NCBI GenBank assembly: GCA_016790425.1
Contig: JAEUPF010000072.1
Coordinates: 1-64,000 of the forward strand
Reading direction: 5' to 3'
DNA: 64,000 bases
Origin: Rubrivivax sp.
Lineage (GTDB): Bacteria; Pseudomonadota; Gammaproteobacteria; Burkholderiales; Burkholderiaceae_C
The notes beneath the pieces were generated by a model. The model had not been told where the DNA came from. It saw only the letters and a program-made list of their open reading frames with translations, and made no database searches. Below, piece by piece: positions 8,272 through 16,772 of the stretch (the first letter of the stretch is position 1; each line of letters opens with the position of its first letter). The position numbers and the translations under genes were made by a program.

Positions 8272-10889
8272 CCGCGGCCGGTGCCCCCTCGCGTGCGCAG
8301 CGCGCCGCGGCACTCTCGCGCGCGCAGCGCGCCGCGGTGCTCGGTCTGTGGCTGGCCGCAATGGCGCTGGCGGCGTGGGTCGTGGCGCGCGCCAGCTACA
8401 CCGCTGACCTCTCGGCGTTCCTGCCCAGGAGCCCCGACGCGCGCCAGCAGCTCCTCATCGCGCAGCTGCAAAGCGGCCTGCCTTCGCGCACGCTGCTGAT
8501 CGGCATCGAAGGCGGCTCGGCCGCCGCGCGCGCCGAGGCCTCGCGCGCGCTGGCGGCGGCCCTGCGCAGCAGCGGCCTGTTCGAGCAGGTGCAGAACGGC
8601 GAGCGCACCGCCTTCGCCGAAGTCGGCCGCTGGCTCTTCGAACACCGCTACGCCTTGAGCCCCGCGGTGGTGCCGCAGCGCTTCACGGCGGCGGGACTGG
8701 CCGAGGCACTCGCCGACACGCTGTCGCTGCTGGGCACGCCGGCCGGAAGCGCAGCGCGCGAAGCGCTGCCGCGCGACCCCACCGGCGAGATGCAGCGCAT
8801 CGTCGAAGCGATGATCCCCGCCGAGGCACCGCGGCTCGAAGGCGGCGTGTGGATGTCGCGCCTGGCGCCGCGCGCCGTGCTGCTGGCCAGCACGAAGGCC
8901 GAAGGCGCCGACCTCGACGCGCAGGAGGTGGCGGTGCAGCGCGTGCGCTCGGCGGTCGCGGCGCTGCCGGCGGCAGCGCCGGCCTCCGCACCGGCCTCCG
9001 CACCGGCCTCCGCACCGGCATCAGCACCGGCATCCGGCCTGGCGCTGCAGATCTCCGGCGCGCCGCTCTTTGCCGTGCAAAGCCGCGCCGTCATCCAGCG
9101 CGAAGTGCACTGGCTCGGCATCGCCGGCACGGCGATCGTCGCCGCGCTGCTGCTGGCGGCCTTCGCCAGCCCGAAGGCGCTGGCCACCGCGGTGCTGCCG
9201 GTGGCCAGCGGCGTGCTGGCCGGCATCGCCGCGGTGGCGCTCGGCTTCGGCCAGGTGCACGGCATGACGCTCGGCTTCGGCGCCACGCTGATCGGTGAGT
9301 CGGTCGACTACGCCATCTACTACCTCGTGCAGGCTCGCCGCGCCGCGACGACCGCTGCCGGAACCGGGACCGGAACCGGAACCGGAACCGGGACCGGCGC
9401 CGCGGGCGAGGCGGGCGCGCCGGCCGGGCCGGGCTGGCGGCAGTGGCTCGCCACGGGCTGGCCGACGATGCGGCTCGGCCTGGCGACTTCGGTGTTCGGC
9501 TTCGCGGCGCTGGTGTTCTCCGGCTTCCCGGGCCTGGCGCAACTGGGCGTGTTCTCGATCGCCGGGCTCGCGGGCGCCGCGCTCACCACGCGCTGGCTGC
9601 TGCCGGTGCTGCTGCCCGACGGCGCGCCGGGCACCGGCCTGCGTGCCGCGCTCGGCCGCGCCACCGGCGCCGCGGCGGCGGCACTGCCGCGGCTGCGCGG
9701 GCCCGCGCTCGTGCTCGGGGCGGCGGCGCTGCTGGTGCTGTTCGTCCGCGCCGACCTCTGGCGCGCCGACCTCGCGGCACTGAGCCCGCTGTCGCGCGAG
9801 GCGCTGGCGCTCGATGCGGCGCTGCGCGCCGACCTCGGCGCCAGCGACGCCCGCACGCTGGTGGTGGTGCAAGGCGCCGACATCGAGACGACGCTCGTGC
9901 GCGCCGAAGCGGCCGCGGCGAGGCTCGAAGCGCTCGTCGGCCGCGGCCAGCTCGGCGGCTTCGACAGCGTGACGCGCTGGCTGCCCAGTCGCGCCACGCA
10001 GGAGCGCCGCCGCGCCAGCCTGCCCGAGCCGGCGGCGCTGCCGGCGCTCTTCGCGCAAGCGGCTGCCGGCACGCCCCTGGCCCCGCAGGCCGCCACGCTG
10101 GCGGCCTCGTTCGCCGCCGAGATCGAGCGCGCGCGCGCGGCGGCGCCGATCACGGCCGAGGCCGTCGCGGCCTCGCCGGTGAAGCCGCTCGTCGACGCGC
10201 TGCTGCTGCGCCCGGCCGCCGGCGGCGAGGCAACCGGCGGCGGCGCAGGCCCGCGCCTGCACACCGCGCTGCTGCCGCTGCAGGCGGCCCCACCGGCCGC
10301 CGGCGCCGCGGCCGAACGCGGCATCGACACCGCGGCCGTCACCGCCGCACTGGCCGGCCTTCCCGGCACGCAGGTGCTCGACGTGAAGGCCGAGCTCGAC
10401 CACCTGTACGGGCGCTACCTGCGCGAAGCGCTGTGGCAGGCGCTGCTCGGTGCCGCGGCGGTCGTGGCGCTGATGGCGCTGGTGCTGCGCGATGTGCGGC
10501 GAACGCTCGCCGTGTGCCAGCCGCTCGCGCTGGCCGTGCTGCTGGTGCTGGCCGGGCTGGCGCTGTCCGCAGCGACGCTGGGCATCCTGCACCTCGTGGG
10601 CCTGCTGCTCGTGGTGGCGGTGGGCTCGAACTACGCGCTGTTCTTCGATCAGGTGCAGCACGCGCCCGCGGCCGGCGCCCCCCGCGGCACCGAACCTGCC
10701 GGCCTCGACCCCGAGACGCTGGCTTCGCTGCTGCTGGCCAACCTCACCACCGTGGCCACGTTCGCGCTGCTGGCGTTCTCGCGCATCCCCGCGCTGGCCG
10801 CCATCGGCAGCGTCGTCGCGCCGGGGGCGCTGCTGGCGCTCGTGCTGGCCGCGGTGTTCGCGCGGCCGGCACGGCACGGCAGCCACTAG
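8268..10889 (+). CDS. RND/MMPL-family exporter of APE cluster
   Basis: This 873-residue inner-membrane protein has the two-fold RND layout: a first transmembrane helix (AVLGLWLAAMALAAWVVA), a periplasmic loop, about five helices near residues 275-460, a second long periplasmic loop, and a final helix bundle from residue 720 on (ALLGAAAVVALMALVL). LIGESVDYAIYYLV carries the conserved Asp of the fourth helix in MMPL proteins. In APE loci it is the presumed exporter of the pigment to the periplasmic LolA-like carrier. Two in-frame tandem repeats (8981-9040 and 9360-9397) insert Ser/Ala/Pro and Gly/Thr tracts into loops. The family call is firm; the substrate is inferred. Confidence 0.87.
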   Translation: MTAAGAPSRAQRAAALSRAQRAAVLGLWLAAMALAAWVVARASYTADLSAFLPRSPDARQQLLIAQLQSGLPSRTLLIGIEGGSAAARAEASRALAAALRSSGLFEQVQNGERTAFAEVGRWLFEHRYALSPAVVPQRFTAAGLAEALADTLSLLGTPAGSAAREALPRDPTGEMQRIVEAMIPAEAPRLEGGVWMSRLAPRAVLLASTKAEGADLDAQEVAVQRVRSAVAALPAAAPASAPASAPASAPASAPASGLALQISGAPLFAVQSRAVIQREVHWLGIAGTAIVAALLLAAFASPKALATAVLPVASGVLAGIAAVALGFGQVHGMTLGFGATLIGESVDYAIYYLVQARRAATTAAGTGTGTGTGTGTGAAGEAGAPAGPGWRQWLATGWPTMRLGLATSVFGFAALVFSGFPGLAQLGVFSIAGLAGAALTTRWLLPVLLPDGAPGTGLRAALGRATGAAAAALPRLRGPALVLGAAALLVLFVRADLWRADLAALSPLSREALALDAALRADLGASDARTLVVVQGADIETTLVRAEAAAARLEALVGRGQLGGFDSVTRWLPSRATQERRRASLPEPAALPALFAQAAAGTPLAPQAATLAASFAAEIERARAAAPITAEAVAASPVKPLVDALLLRPAAGGEATGGGAGPRLHTALLPLQAAPPAAGAAAERGIDTAAVTAALAGLPGTQVLDVKAELDHLYGRYLREALWQALLGAAAVVALMALVLRDVRRTLAVCQPLALAVLLVLAGLALSAATLGILHLVGLLLVVAVGSNYALFFDQVQHAPAAGAPRGTEPAGLDPETLASLLLANLTTVATFALLAFSRIPALAAIGSVVAPGALLALVLAAVFARPARHGSH
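8981..9040 (+). repeat. 12-bp tandem repeat in MMPL gene
   Basis: Three perfect copies of GGCCTCCGCACC and two decayed copies encode an Ala-Ser-Ala-Pro tract in the first periplasmic loop of the exporter. Confidence 0.8.
9360..9397 (+). repeat. 6-bp tandem repeat in MMPL gene
   Basis: About six copies of GGAACC/GGGACC encode a Gly-Thr tract in a loop after the conserved transmembrane Asp of the exporter. Confidence 0.8.
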
Positions 10890-10938
10890 AGGCATGAGGC
10901 GCGGGCTCCAGTCGCCGCTTTCGCGGCACCGCGCAGGC

Positions 10939-10999
10939 GCCCCGAACCACCCCTGAGCCCGCCCCGAACCACCCCTGAGCCACCCCCGAGCAACCCCTG
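10939..10999. repeat. 22-bp direct repeat in intergenic gap
   Basis: A 20-bp sequence is repeated exactly at 10939-10958 and 10961-10980, with a degenerate third copy to 10999. It fills most of the gap between the MMPL and methyltransferase genes, the only sizeable gap inside the forward arm. A promoter, binding-site array or remnant minisatellite are all possible. Confidence 0.7.
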
Positions 11000-11074
11000 T
11001 CGGACAGCGCCGGGCGCGGTTGTTCCCTGTGCCAGAATTTTGACGAGCATGTCCTCTTCCCTCCCGCAGCGCGC

Positions 11075-11896
11075 ATGAAGCTCGACGACCTGCCTGCCCG
11101 AAGCGGCACGGCCGCCGCGGCGAGCGGCGGCACCCCGGTGCCGGCCCCCGCCGCGCCGGATGCCGCCTGGCGCGAGTTGCGCGAGCAAGCGAGCGCCCCT
11201 TACCGTGCCGCCGGCCGCTTCGCCTGGCATTTCGCGCGCGGCAAGCTCGGGCACGATCCGGTCTTCCGCGGCCTGCTCGAACGAGGCGACCTCGGCGGCG
11301 GCGCGCGCTTCGTCGACATCGGCTGCGGCCAGGGCCTGCTGGCGGCACTGCTGCAAGCCTGCGCCGACCTCGGTGCGAGCGGCCGCTGGCCGGTGCGCTG
11401 GCCGCCGCCGGCAAGCGCCAGCGGCTACCACGGCATCGAACTGATGCCGCGCGACGTCGAACGCGCCCGCGCCGCCAGCGCGGCGCTGGCACTGGCGCCC
11501 ACCTTCGAATGCGCCGACATGCGCACCGCCGTGCTGCCGCCCTGCGAGCGCGTCGTCATCCTCGACTCGCTGCACTACGTCGACCATGCGGCGCAGTCGG
11601 CGCTCCTGACGCGCGTGCGCGACGCGCTGCTCCAGGGCCGCCCCGACATGCCGCGCCGGCTGCTGCTGCGGGTGGGCGACGCGGCGAGCGAGCGCGGCTT
11701 CGCCATCAGCCAGTGGGTCGATCGTGCCGTCACCTTCGTGCGCGGCCACACCGCACCGCCCACCTGGGGCCGGCCGCTCGCAGCGTGGATCGCGTTGCTG
11801 CAGGAACTCGGCTTCGCCGTGCAAAGCGTGCCGATGAGCCACGGCACGCCGTTCGCGAACGTGCTGCTGGTGGCCGACGTCGTCGGCCGGGCCTGA
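11075..11896 (+). CDS. Class I SAM-dependent methyltransferase
   Basis: This 273-residue cytoplasmic protein has motif I FVDIGCGQGLLAALL near residue 80, an acidic post-I region (GYHGIELMPRD) and a motif IV-like RVVILDSLHYVD. It lies between the exporter and the first ketosynthase of the pigment locus, so O- or C-methylation of the aryl head is likely; 4-hydroxy-3-methylphenyl heads are known in APEs. It begins after a 185-bp gap and so may have its own promoter. The acceptor is not determinable from sequence. Confidence 0.8.
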   Translation: MKLDDLPARSGTAAAASGGTPVPAPAAPDAAWRELREQASAPYRAAGRFAWHFARGKLGHDPVFRGLLERGDLGGGARFVDIGCGQGLLAALLQACADLGASGRWPVRWPPPASASGYHGIELMPRDVERARAASAALALAPTFECADMRTAVLPPCERVVILDSLHYVDHAAQSALLTRVRDALLQGRPDMPRRLLLRVGDAASERGFAISQWVDRAVTFVRGHTAPPTWGRPLAAWIALLQELGFAVQSVPMSHGTPFANVLLVADVVGRA

Positions 11897-11901
11897 ACGC
11901 G

Positions 11902-13254
11902 ATGGTCCACCTGGCGCCAGCGAGCGGGCCCGCGGCCGGCCATGCCGCGCCGGGCGCCCCCGGCGCCCCCGGCGCGTCCCGCCCGTCTGGCGCACCGGGC
12001 GTGTCGGCCGCCGCGGCCGCCGCGGGCGCAGCGCTGCGCCAGGCGCCGTGGCCGTTGACCGCCTGCACGCTGGTGACGGCGCTCGGCCGCGGCACCGAGC
12101 GCACGGCGGCGGCGCTGGCCGCGGGCACCAGCGGCCTCGCGCGGCGCACGTTCGAGACCGCCACCGACATCGACACCTGGCTCGGCGTCGTCGATGAGCT
12201 CGACGAGATGCGGCTGCCCGCGCACCTGGCCGCCTTCGACTGCCGCAACAACCGCCTGGCCGAACTGGCGCTGGCCAGCGACGGTTTCGCCGCCGCCGTG
12301 CATGCAGCCTCGGCCCGCTGCGGCGCGCACCGCGTCGGCGTCTTCCTCGGTACCAGCACCTCGGCGATCCTGTCCACCGAGATCGCCTACCGCCACCGCG
12401 ACGCGGCCACCGGCGCGCTGCCGCCGTGGCTCGACTACGCACGCACGCACAACACGTATTCGCTGGCGCGCTACGTGCGCGCCGCGCTCGGGCTCACCGG
12501 CCCGGCCCAGGTGGTGAGCACCGCATGCTCGTCCAGTGCCAAGGTGTTCGGCACCGCGGCGCGCTTCCTCGCTGCCGGCCTCGTCGATGCGGCGGTGGTC
12601 GGCGGCGTCGACACGCTGTGCATGACGACGCTGTACGGCTTTCGCGCGCTCGAGCTGGTGTCGCCCGAGATCTGCCGCCCGTGGGACCGGCACCGGCGCG
12701 GCCTGTCGCTCGGCGAAGGCGCCGCCTTCGCGCTGCTGGAGCGCTCGCCGCGCGGCGAGGTGCTCGCCGAGCTGCTGTCCTGCGGCGAGAGCAGCGACGG
12801 CCACCACATGAGCGCGCCGCACCCCGAGGGCGCCGGCGCCGCCGCGGCGATGCGCGAAGCGCTCGCGGCCGCCGCGCTCGGCCCCGGCGACATCGACTAC
12901 CTGAACCTGCACGGCACGGCGACGCCGGGCAACGACGCCGCCGAGGACTTCGCCGTGACGAGCGTCTTCGGCGCCGCGGCGAAGAGCACGCTCGCGTGCA
13001 GCAGCACCAAGGGCTACACCGGCCACGCGCTGGGCGCGGCCGGCGGCGTCGAGGCGGTGCTGGCGCTGCTGGCGCTGCGCAGCGGCGTGCTGCCGCCGAC
13101 GCTGAACCTGCGCGAGTCCGATCCCGCCTTGCAGGTGCCGGTGCTGCGCGAGGCGCGCCAGGCGCGGCCGCGCATCGTCGCCAGCAACTCGTTCGGCTTC
13201 GGCGGCAGCAATGCCTGCCTCGTCTTCGCGGCCCCCGGCGAGGTGCGCCGATGA
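11902..13254 (+). CDS. Beta-ketoacyl synthase (APE KS, first copy)
   Basis: This is a 450-residue ketosynthase with an intact Cys-His-His triad: Cys209 in STACSSSAK, His337 in NLHGTATPG and His375 in TGHALGAAGG. The family ending SNSFGFGGSNA is present. It would condense malonyl units onto the ACP-bound aryl chain. The first 45 residues are an Ala/Gly/Pro-rich extension of unclear value, so the true start could be downstream of the ATG at 11902. Its stop overlaps the next gene, a KS-like partner, by 4 bp, as expected for a KS/chain-length-factor heterodimer. Confidence 0.9.
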   Translation: MVHLAPASGPAAGHAAPGAPGAPGASRPSGAPGVSAAAAAAGAALRQAPWPLTACTLVTALGRGTERTAAALAAGTSGLARRTFETATDIDTWLGVVDELDEMRLPAHLAAFDCRNNRLAELALASDGFAAAVHAASARCGAHRVGVFLGTSTSAILSTEIAYRHRDAATGALPPWLDYARTHNTYSLARYVRAALGLTGPAQVVSTACSSSAKVFGTAARFLAAGLVDAAVVGGVDTLCMTTLYGFRALELVSPEICRPWDRHRRGLSLGEGAAFALLERSPRGEVLAELLSCGESSDGHHMSAPHPEGAGAAAAMREALAAAALGPGDIDYLNLHGTATPGNDAAEDFAVTSVFGAAAKSTLACSSTKGYTGHALGAAGGVEAVLALLALRSGVLPPTLNLRESDPALQVPVLREARQARPRIVASNSFGFGGSNACLVFAAPGEVRR

Positions 13255-14096
13255 CCACCACCGCCGGCGGCATCGAGCTGTGGCTGCGCGGCGTGGGCGT
13301 GCTCGGCCCCGGCCTGCCCGGCTGGGCCGCGGCAGCGGCAGCGCTGCGGGCACCCGCCACCTGGCAGCACGCAGCCACCCTCGTGCCGGCGCCCAGCCGC
13401 CTGGCCGCCAACGAGCGCCGGCGGGCCGGCACGGTGGTGAAGGCAGCGCTCGCCGTGGCCGACGAGGCGGTGGCGATGGCCGACGCCGACCCGGCGCGCC
13501 TGGCCACGGTGTTCACCTCCTCCACCGGCGACCCGGCGAACTGCCACGCGCTGTGCGAGGCGCTGGCCGCCGCCGACCCGGCGGCGCGCATCGTCTCGCC
13601 CACGCGCTTCACGAACTCGGTGCACAACACGCCGGCCGGCTACTGGCACATCGCCACCCATTCGATGTGCGCCTCGACCAGCCTCGCGGTGTTCGACGCC
13701 AGCTTCGGCGCCGGCCTGCTCGAAGCGGCCGTCACCTGCCACGTCAAGGGCGACGACGTCCTCCTCGTCGCCTACGACGTGCCGTACCCCGAGCCGCTGC
13801 ATGCGCTGCGCCCGCTGCCCGACACGATGGCCGTGGCACTGGTGCTGTCGCCGCGTTCCGGGGTGCGCCCTTCGGCGCAACGGGGGCCGTGGGCGTTGCG
13901 CGTCAGCCTGCGGGCGGAGCCCCAGCCGGCCACGCCCGGCGCCGATGCCCGGCTGGAAGCACTGCGCGGCCAGATCCCGGCGGCGCGCGCGCTGCCGCTG
14001 CTGGCGGCGATGGCCCAATCCTGCGCCACCGCGGGCGTGCTGCTCGATGCCGCCGACGGCTGCACCCTCGAGGTGGCGGTGGAGCGCTGCCCGTGA
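13251..14096 (+). CDS. KS-like partner (chain-length-factor type), first copy
   Basis: This 281-residue protein matches the short ketoacyl-synthase N-terminal-like family (Ketoacyl-synt_2). SPTRFTNSVHNTPAGYWHIA is the diagnostic segment, followed by SMCASTSLAVF and FGAGLLEA. The C-terminal KS half and the two catalytic histidines are missing, so it is probably a non-catalytic partner of the KS encoded just upstream. It has Cys140 where the second copy (16769-17803) has Ala172. It is coupled to its neighbours on both sides (ATGA, GTGA). Confidence 0.83.
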   Translation: MTTTAGGIELWLRGVGVLGPGLPGWAAAAAALRAPATWQHAATLVPAPSRLAANERRRAGTVVKAALAVADEAVAMADADPARLATVFTSSTGDPANCHALCEALAAADPAARIVSPTRFTNSVHNTPAGYWHIATHSMCASTSLAVFDASFGAGLLEAAVTCHVKGDDVLLVAYDVPYPEPLHALRPLPDTMAVALVLSPRSGVRPSAQRGPWALRVSLRAEPQPATPGADARLEALRGQIPAARALPLLAAMAQSCATAGVLLDAADGCTLEVAVERCP

Positions 14097-14665
14097 ACGG
14101 AGCCACCGCTGCCGGCCGCGCGCCCGCGACGCTGGACCACGCCGGCATCGCCGCGCGCGTGCCGCACAGCGGCGCGATGTGCCTGCTCGACCGGCTGCTG
14201 CGCTGGGACGCCGGCGCGATCGAGTGCAGCATCAGCGGCCACGCCGATGCGCGCCATCCGCTGCGCGACCGCGGCGCTGACGGCCGGGCCGCCGGCAACG
14301 ACCACGGCCGCGGCCACGGCAACGACAACGACCGCGACCTCGGCCTGCCGGCCAGCGCGGCCATCGAGTACGCCGCGCAGGCGATGGCCCTGCACGCCGC
14401 GCTCGCCGCGGGCGCCGGCGCGCCGCCCACGCCGGGGTTCCTGGCCAGCGCGCGCGGCGTTCAACTGCACGTGCGGCGGCTGGACACCGCGAAAGGGCCG
14501 CTGTCGCTGCTGGCCGAGCGACTGGCCGGCGACGAACGGCAGGCGATGTACCGCTTCGCGCTGCGCGACGCCGACGGCGGCGCGCTCGCCGAGGGCCGCG
14601 CGACGGTGGTGTTGAACAGCCCGCTGCCAGCGCCCGCTGCGCCGCAGGGGCCCGGGCCGCGCTAG
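14093..14665 (+). CDS. ApeP-like hot-dog dehydratase
   Basis: This protein of about 190 residues starts at GTG 14093, which overlaps the previous stop. VPHSGAMCLLDRLLRWD is the N-terminal signature of the ApeP-type 3-hydroxyacyl-ACP dehydratases, with the catalytic His in PHSG; ASAAIEYAAQAMALH forms the central helix. A Gly/Asp/His-rich insertion of about 20 residues sits between the first strand and this helix. It would dehydrate 3-hydroxyacyl-ACP intermediates to make the polyene double bonds. With the ApeI-like domain in 4723-6618, the locus has two dehydratases, as in known APE clusters. Confidence 0.83.
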   Translation: MNGATAAGRAPATLDHAGIAARVPHSGAMCLLDRLLRWDAGAIECSISGHADARHPLRDRGADGRAAGNDHGRGHGNDNDRDLGLPASAAIEYAAQAMALHAALAAGAGAPPTPGFLASARGVQLHVRRLDTAKGPLSLLAERLAGDERQAMYRFALRDADGGALAEGRATVVLNSPLPAPAAPQGPGPR

Positions 14666-14691
14666 GCCGGGGTCAGGGCTCGGGTCTCGCG

Positions 14692-15525
14692 ATGGTCGCC
14701 GCCGTCTCCCCGCTCGCCGGCCGCCGCGCCCTCGTCACCGGGGCCAGCGGCGCGATCGGCAGCGCCATCGCGCGCCGGCTGGCCGCCGACGGCGCCACGG
14801 TGCTGCTGCATGGCCATTCGCGGCCCGCGCTGCTCGCCGCGCTCGCCGGCGAGATCGCTGCCGCCGGCGGCCGCGCCGAGGCGGTGGTCTTCGACCTCGG
14901 CGACGACGCCGCCGTCGCCGCCGCCTGCCAGCGGATGCTCGAAGGCGGGCCGGTGCAGATCGTCGTCAACAACGCCGGCACACACGACGACGCGGTGTTC
15001 CCGGGCATGCGCGCGGCGCAGTGGCACCGCGTCATCGACATCTCGCTGAACGGCTTCTTCCGTGTCACGCAGCCACTGGTGCTGCCGATGCTGCGCACGC
15101 GCTGGGGCCGCATCATCAACATCAGCTCGGTGGCGGCGCTGGCCGGCAACCGCGGCCAGGTGAACTACGCCGCCGCCAAGGGGGCGCTGAACAGCGCCAC
15201 CAAGGCGCTGGCCATCGAACTGGCCAGCCGCGGCGTGACGGTGAACGCCATCGCACCAGGGATCATCGAGTCGCCGATGGCGACGGGGAACGCGGTCACC
15301 GCGGACATGACCGCCGCCGGCACCGCCCCGGGCGCGACCCGCAGCGCCAGCGTCGCTGGGCGCGCGCGCGGCGCCGCCTTCGACGCCGAGACGATCCGCC
15401 GCCTCGTGCCCGCGCAGCGCGCCGGCACGCCCGACGAAGTGGCCGCGCTCGCCGGCTTCCTCGCCGGCCCGGCGGCGGGCTACATCACCGGCCAGGTGAT
15501 CTCGGTCAACGGCGGGCTCTACTGA
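14692..15525 (+). CDS. FabG-like 3-oxoacyl-ACP reductase
   Basis: This is a 277-residue short-chain dehydrogenase. The cofactor motif TGASGAIGSAIA is near residue 17, then NNAG, the catalytic Ser in INISSVAAL (residues 145-146), Tyr159 and Lys163 in YAAAK, and the C-terminal GQVISVNGG. It would reduce each 3-keto intermediate on the ACP using NADPH. It is about 30 residues longer than FabG because of an Ala/Thr/Arg-rich insert around residues 203-232, where FabG has its flexible substrate loop. It sits 26 bp after the dehydratase. Confidence 0.9.
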   Translation: MVAAVSPLAGRRALVTGASGAIGSAIARRLAADGATVLLHGHSRPALLAALAGEIAAAGGRAEAVVFDLGDDAAVAAACQRMLEGGPVQIVVNNAGTHDDAVFPGMRAAQWHRVIDISLNGFFRVTQPLVLPMLRTRWGRIINISSVAALAGNRGQVNYAAAKGALNSATKALAIELASRGVTVNAIAPGIIESPMATGNAVTADMTAAGTAPGATRSASVAGRARGAAFDAETIRRLVPAQRAGTPDEVAALAGFLAGPAAGYITGQVISVNGGLY

Positions 15526-15536
15526 CGTTCGGCGCG

Positions 15537-16772
15537 ATGCGCCCGATCGCCGTGCGCGCCTTCAGCACCGTCTCGGCCGCGGGCGTCGGCCAGGCGGCGC
15601 TGCTGGCGGCGCTGCGCGACGGTCGCACGAAGCTGACGCCGAACGTGAGCACAGACCCGCCCCTGGCCACGCACGTGGGCCGCGTCGCTGCGCTGGACGA
15701 CGAAGCGGCCAGCCGCCACGACGCGGGCGCGACGCTGCCGCCGCAGCTCGCCGAGCGCTGGGATGCGCGCGCCACGCGCCTGGCGTGGCTCGGCCTGAAC
15801 GCCGACGACTTCGCCGAGCACGCCCGCCAGGCCGTGAAGCGGCACGGCGCCACGCGCGTTGGCCTGGCGCTGGGGACTTCGGCGTCCACGATCGGCGTGA
15901 CCGAGGCCGCGTACCGGCAGCTCGCCCGCGACGGCGGCTTCCCGCCGGCCATGCGGCAGGCGCGCCTGAACACGCCGCACGCACTGGCGATGTTCGCCGC
16001 CGAGGTGCTGGGTGTCGCCGGGCCGGCGGTGACGGTGTCGACGGCGTGCTCCTCCAGCGCCAAGGTGTTCGCGCTCGCCGAACGCTGGCTGCGCCTGGGC
16101 CTCGTCGACGCGGTGGTGGTCGGCGGCGTCGAGGCGCTGGGCGCCAGCCTGCTGTGGGGCTTCGCTTCGCTCGGGCTGCTGTCGGCAACGCCTTGCCGCC
16201 CGTTCGACCGCCGCCGCGACGGCATCAGCATCGGCGAGGCGGCCGGCTTCGCGCTGCTCGAACGCGGCGACGAAGGCGGCGCCGGCGAGGACGCCGCAGC
16301 GCGCCTCATCGGCCACGGCGAGGCGAGCGACGCCTTCCACATGTCGAGCCCGCACCCGCAAGGGCTGGGCGCCGACATCGCGCTCGGGGCAGCGCTGGCG
16401 CGGGCGGGGATGGCCGGCGATGCGGTCGACTACGTGAACCTGCACGGCACCGCGAGTGCGAAGAACGACGAGGTCGAGGCAGGCCTCGTGGCGCGCCGCT
16501 ACGGGCCGCGCACGCTCGTCAGCGCGACCAAGGGCCTGACCGGGCACGCGATGGGCGCGGCCGGCATGCTCGAAGCCGCGCTGTGCCTGCTGGCGCTCGG
16601 GCACGGCGTGGTGCCCGGCAGCACCGGTTGCGAAGAGCCCGAGGCGCCCGACCCGGCGTTCGGCATGCGGCTCGTGTTGGCGCCGCGCGCGCAGCAGATC
16701 CGCATCGCCGTCAGCCACTCGTTCGGCTTCGGCGGCAGCAACGCGGTGCTGGTCTTCGCAGGCGCGGCATGA
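15537..16772 (+). CDS. Beta-ketoacyl synthase (APE KS, second copy)
   Basis: This 411-residue ketosynthase has the full triad: Cys171 in STACSSSAK, His303 in NLHGTASAKND and His337 in GHAMGAAG, ending HSFGFGGSNAVLVF. The start ATG at 15537 follows the ketoreductase stop by 11 bp. It is clearly paralogous to the KS at 11902 but diverged, and it has its own KS-like partner directly behind it (4-bp overlap). One pair may initiate and the other elongate, or they may set different chain lengths; the sequence does not decide this. Confidence 0.9.
   Translation: MRPIAVRAFSTVSAAGVGQAALLAALRDGRTKLTPNVSTDPPLATHVGRVAALDDEAASRHDAGATLPPQLAERWDARATRLAWLGLNADDFAEHARQAVKRHGATRVGLALGTSASTIGVTEAAYRQLARDGGFPPAMRQARLNTPHALAMFAAEVLGVAGPAVTVSTACSSSAKVFALAERWLRLGLVDAVVVGGVEALGASLLWGFASLGLLSATPCRPFDRRRDGISIGEAAGFALLERGDEGGAGEDAAARLIGHGEASDAFHMSSPHPQGLGADIALGAALARAGMAGDAVDYVNLHGTASAKNDEVEAGLVARRYGPRTLVSATKGLTGHAMGAAGMLEAALCLLALGHGVVPGSTGCEEPEAPDPAFGMRLVLAPRAQQIRIAVSHSFGFGGSNAVLVFAGAA

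Noticed and set aside
9360..9397. Possible phase-variable repeat
   Set aside because: The unit is 6 bp, so copy change keeps the frame and cannot switch the gene off; only loop length would vary.
15021..15536. Upstream extension of the second KS gene through the ketoreductase
   Set aside because: It is a different frame of the well-supported ketoreductase; the KS homology begins at the ATG at 15537.
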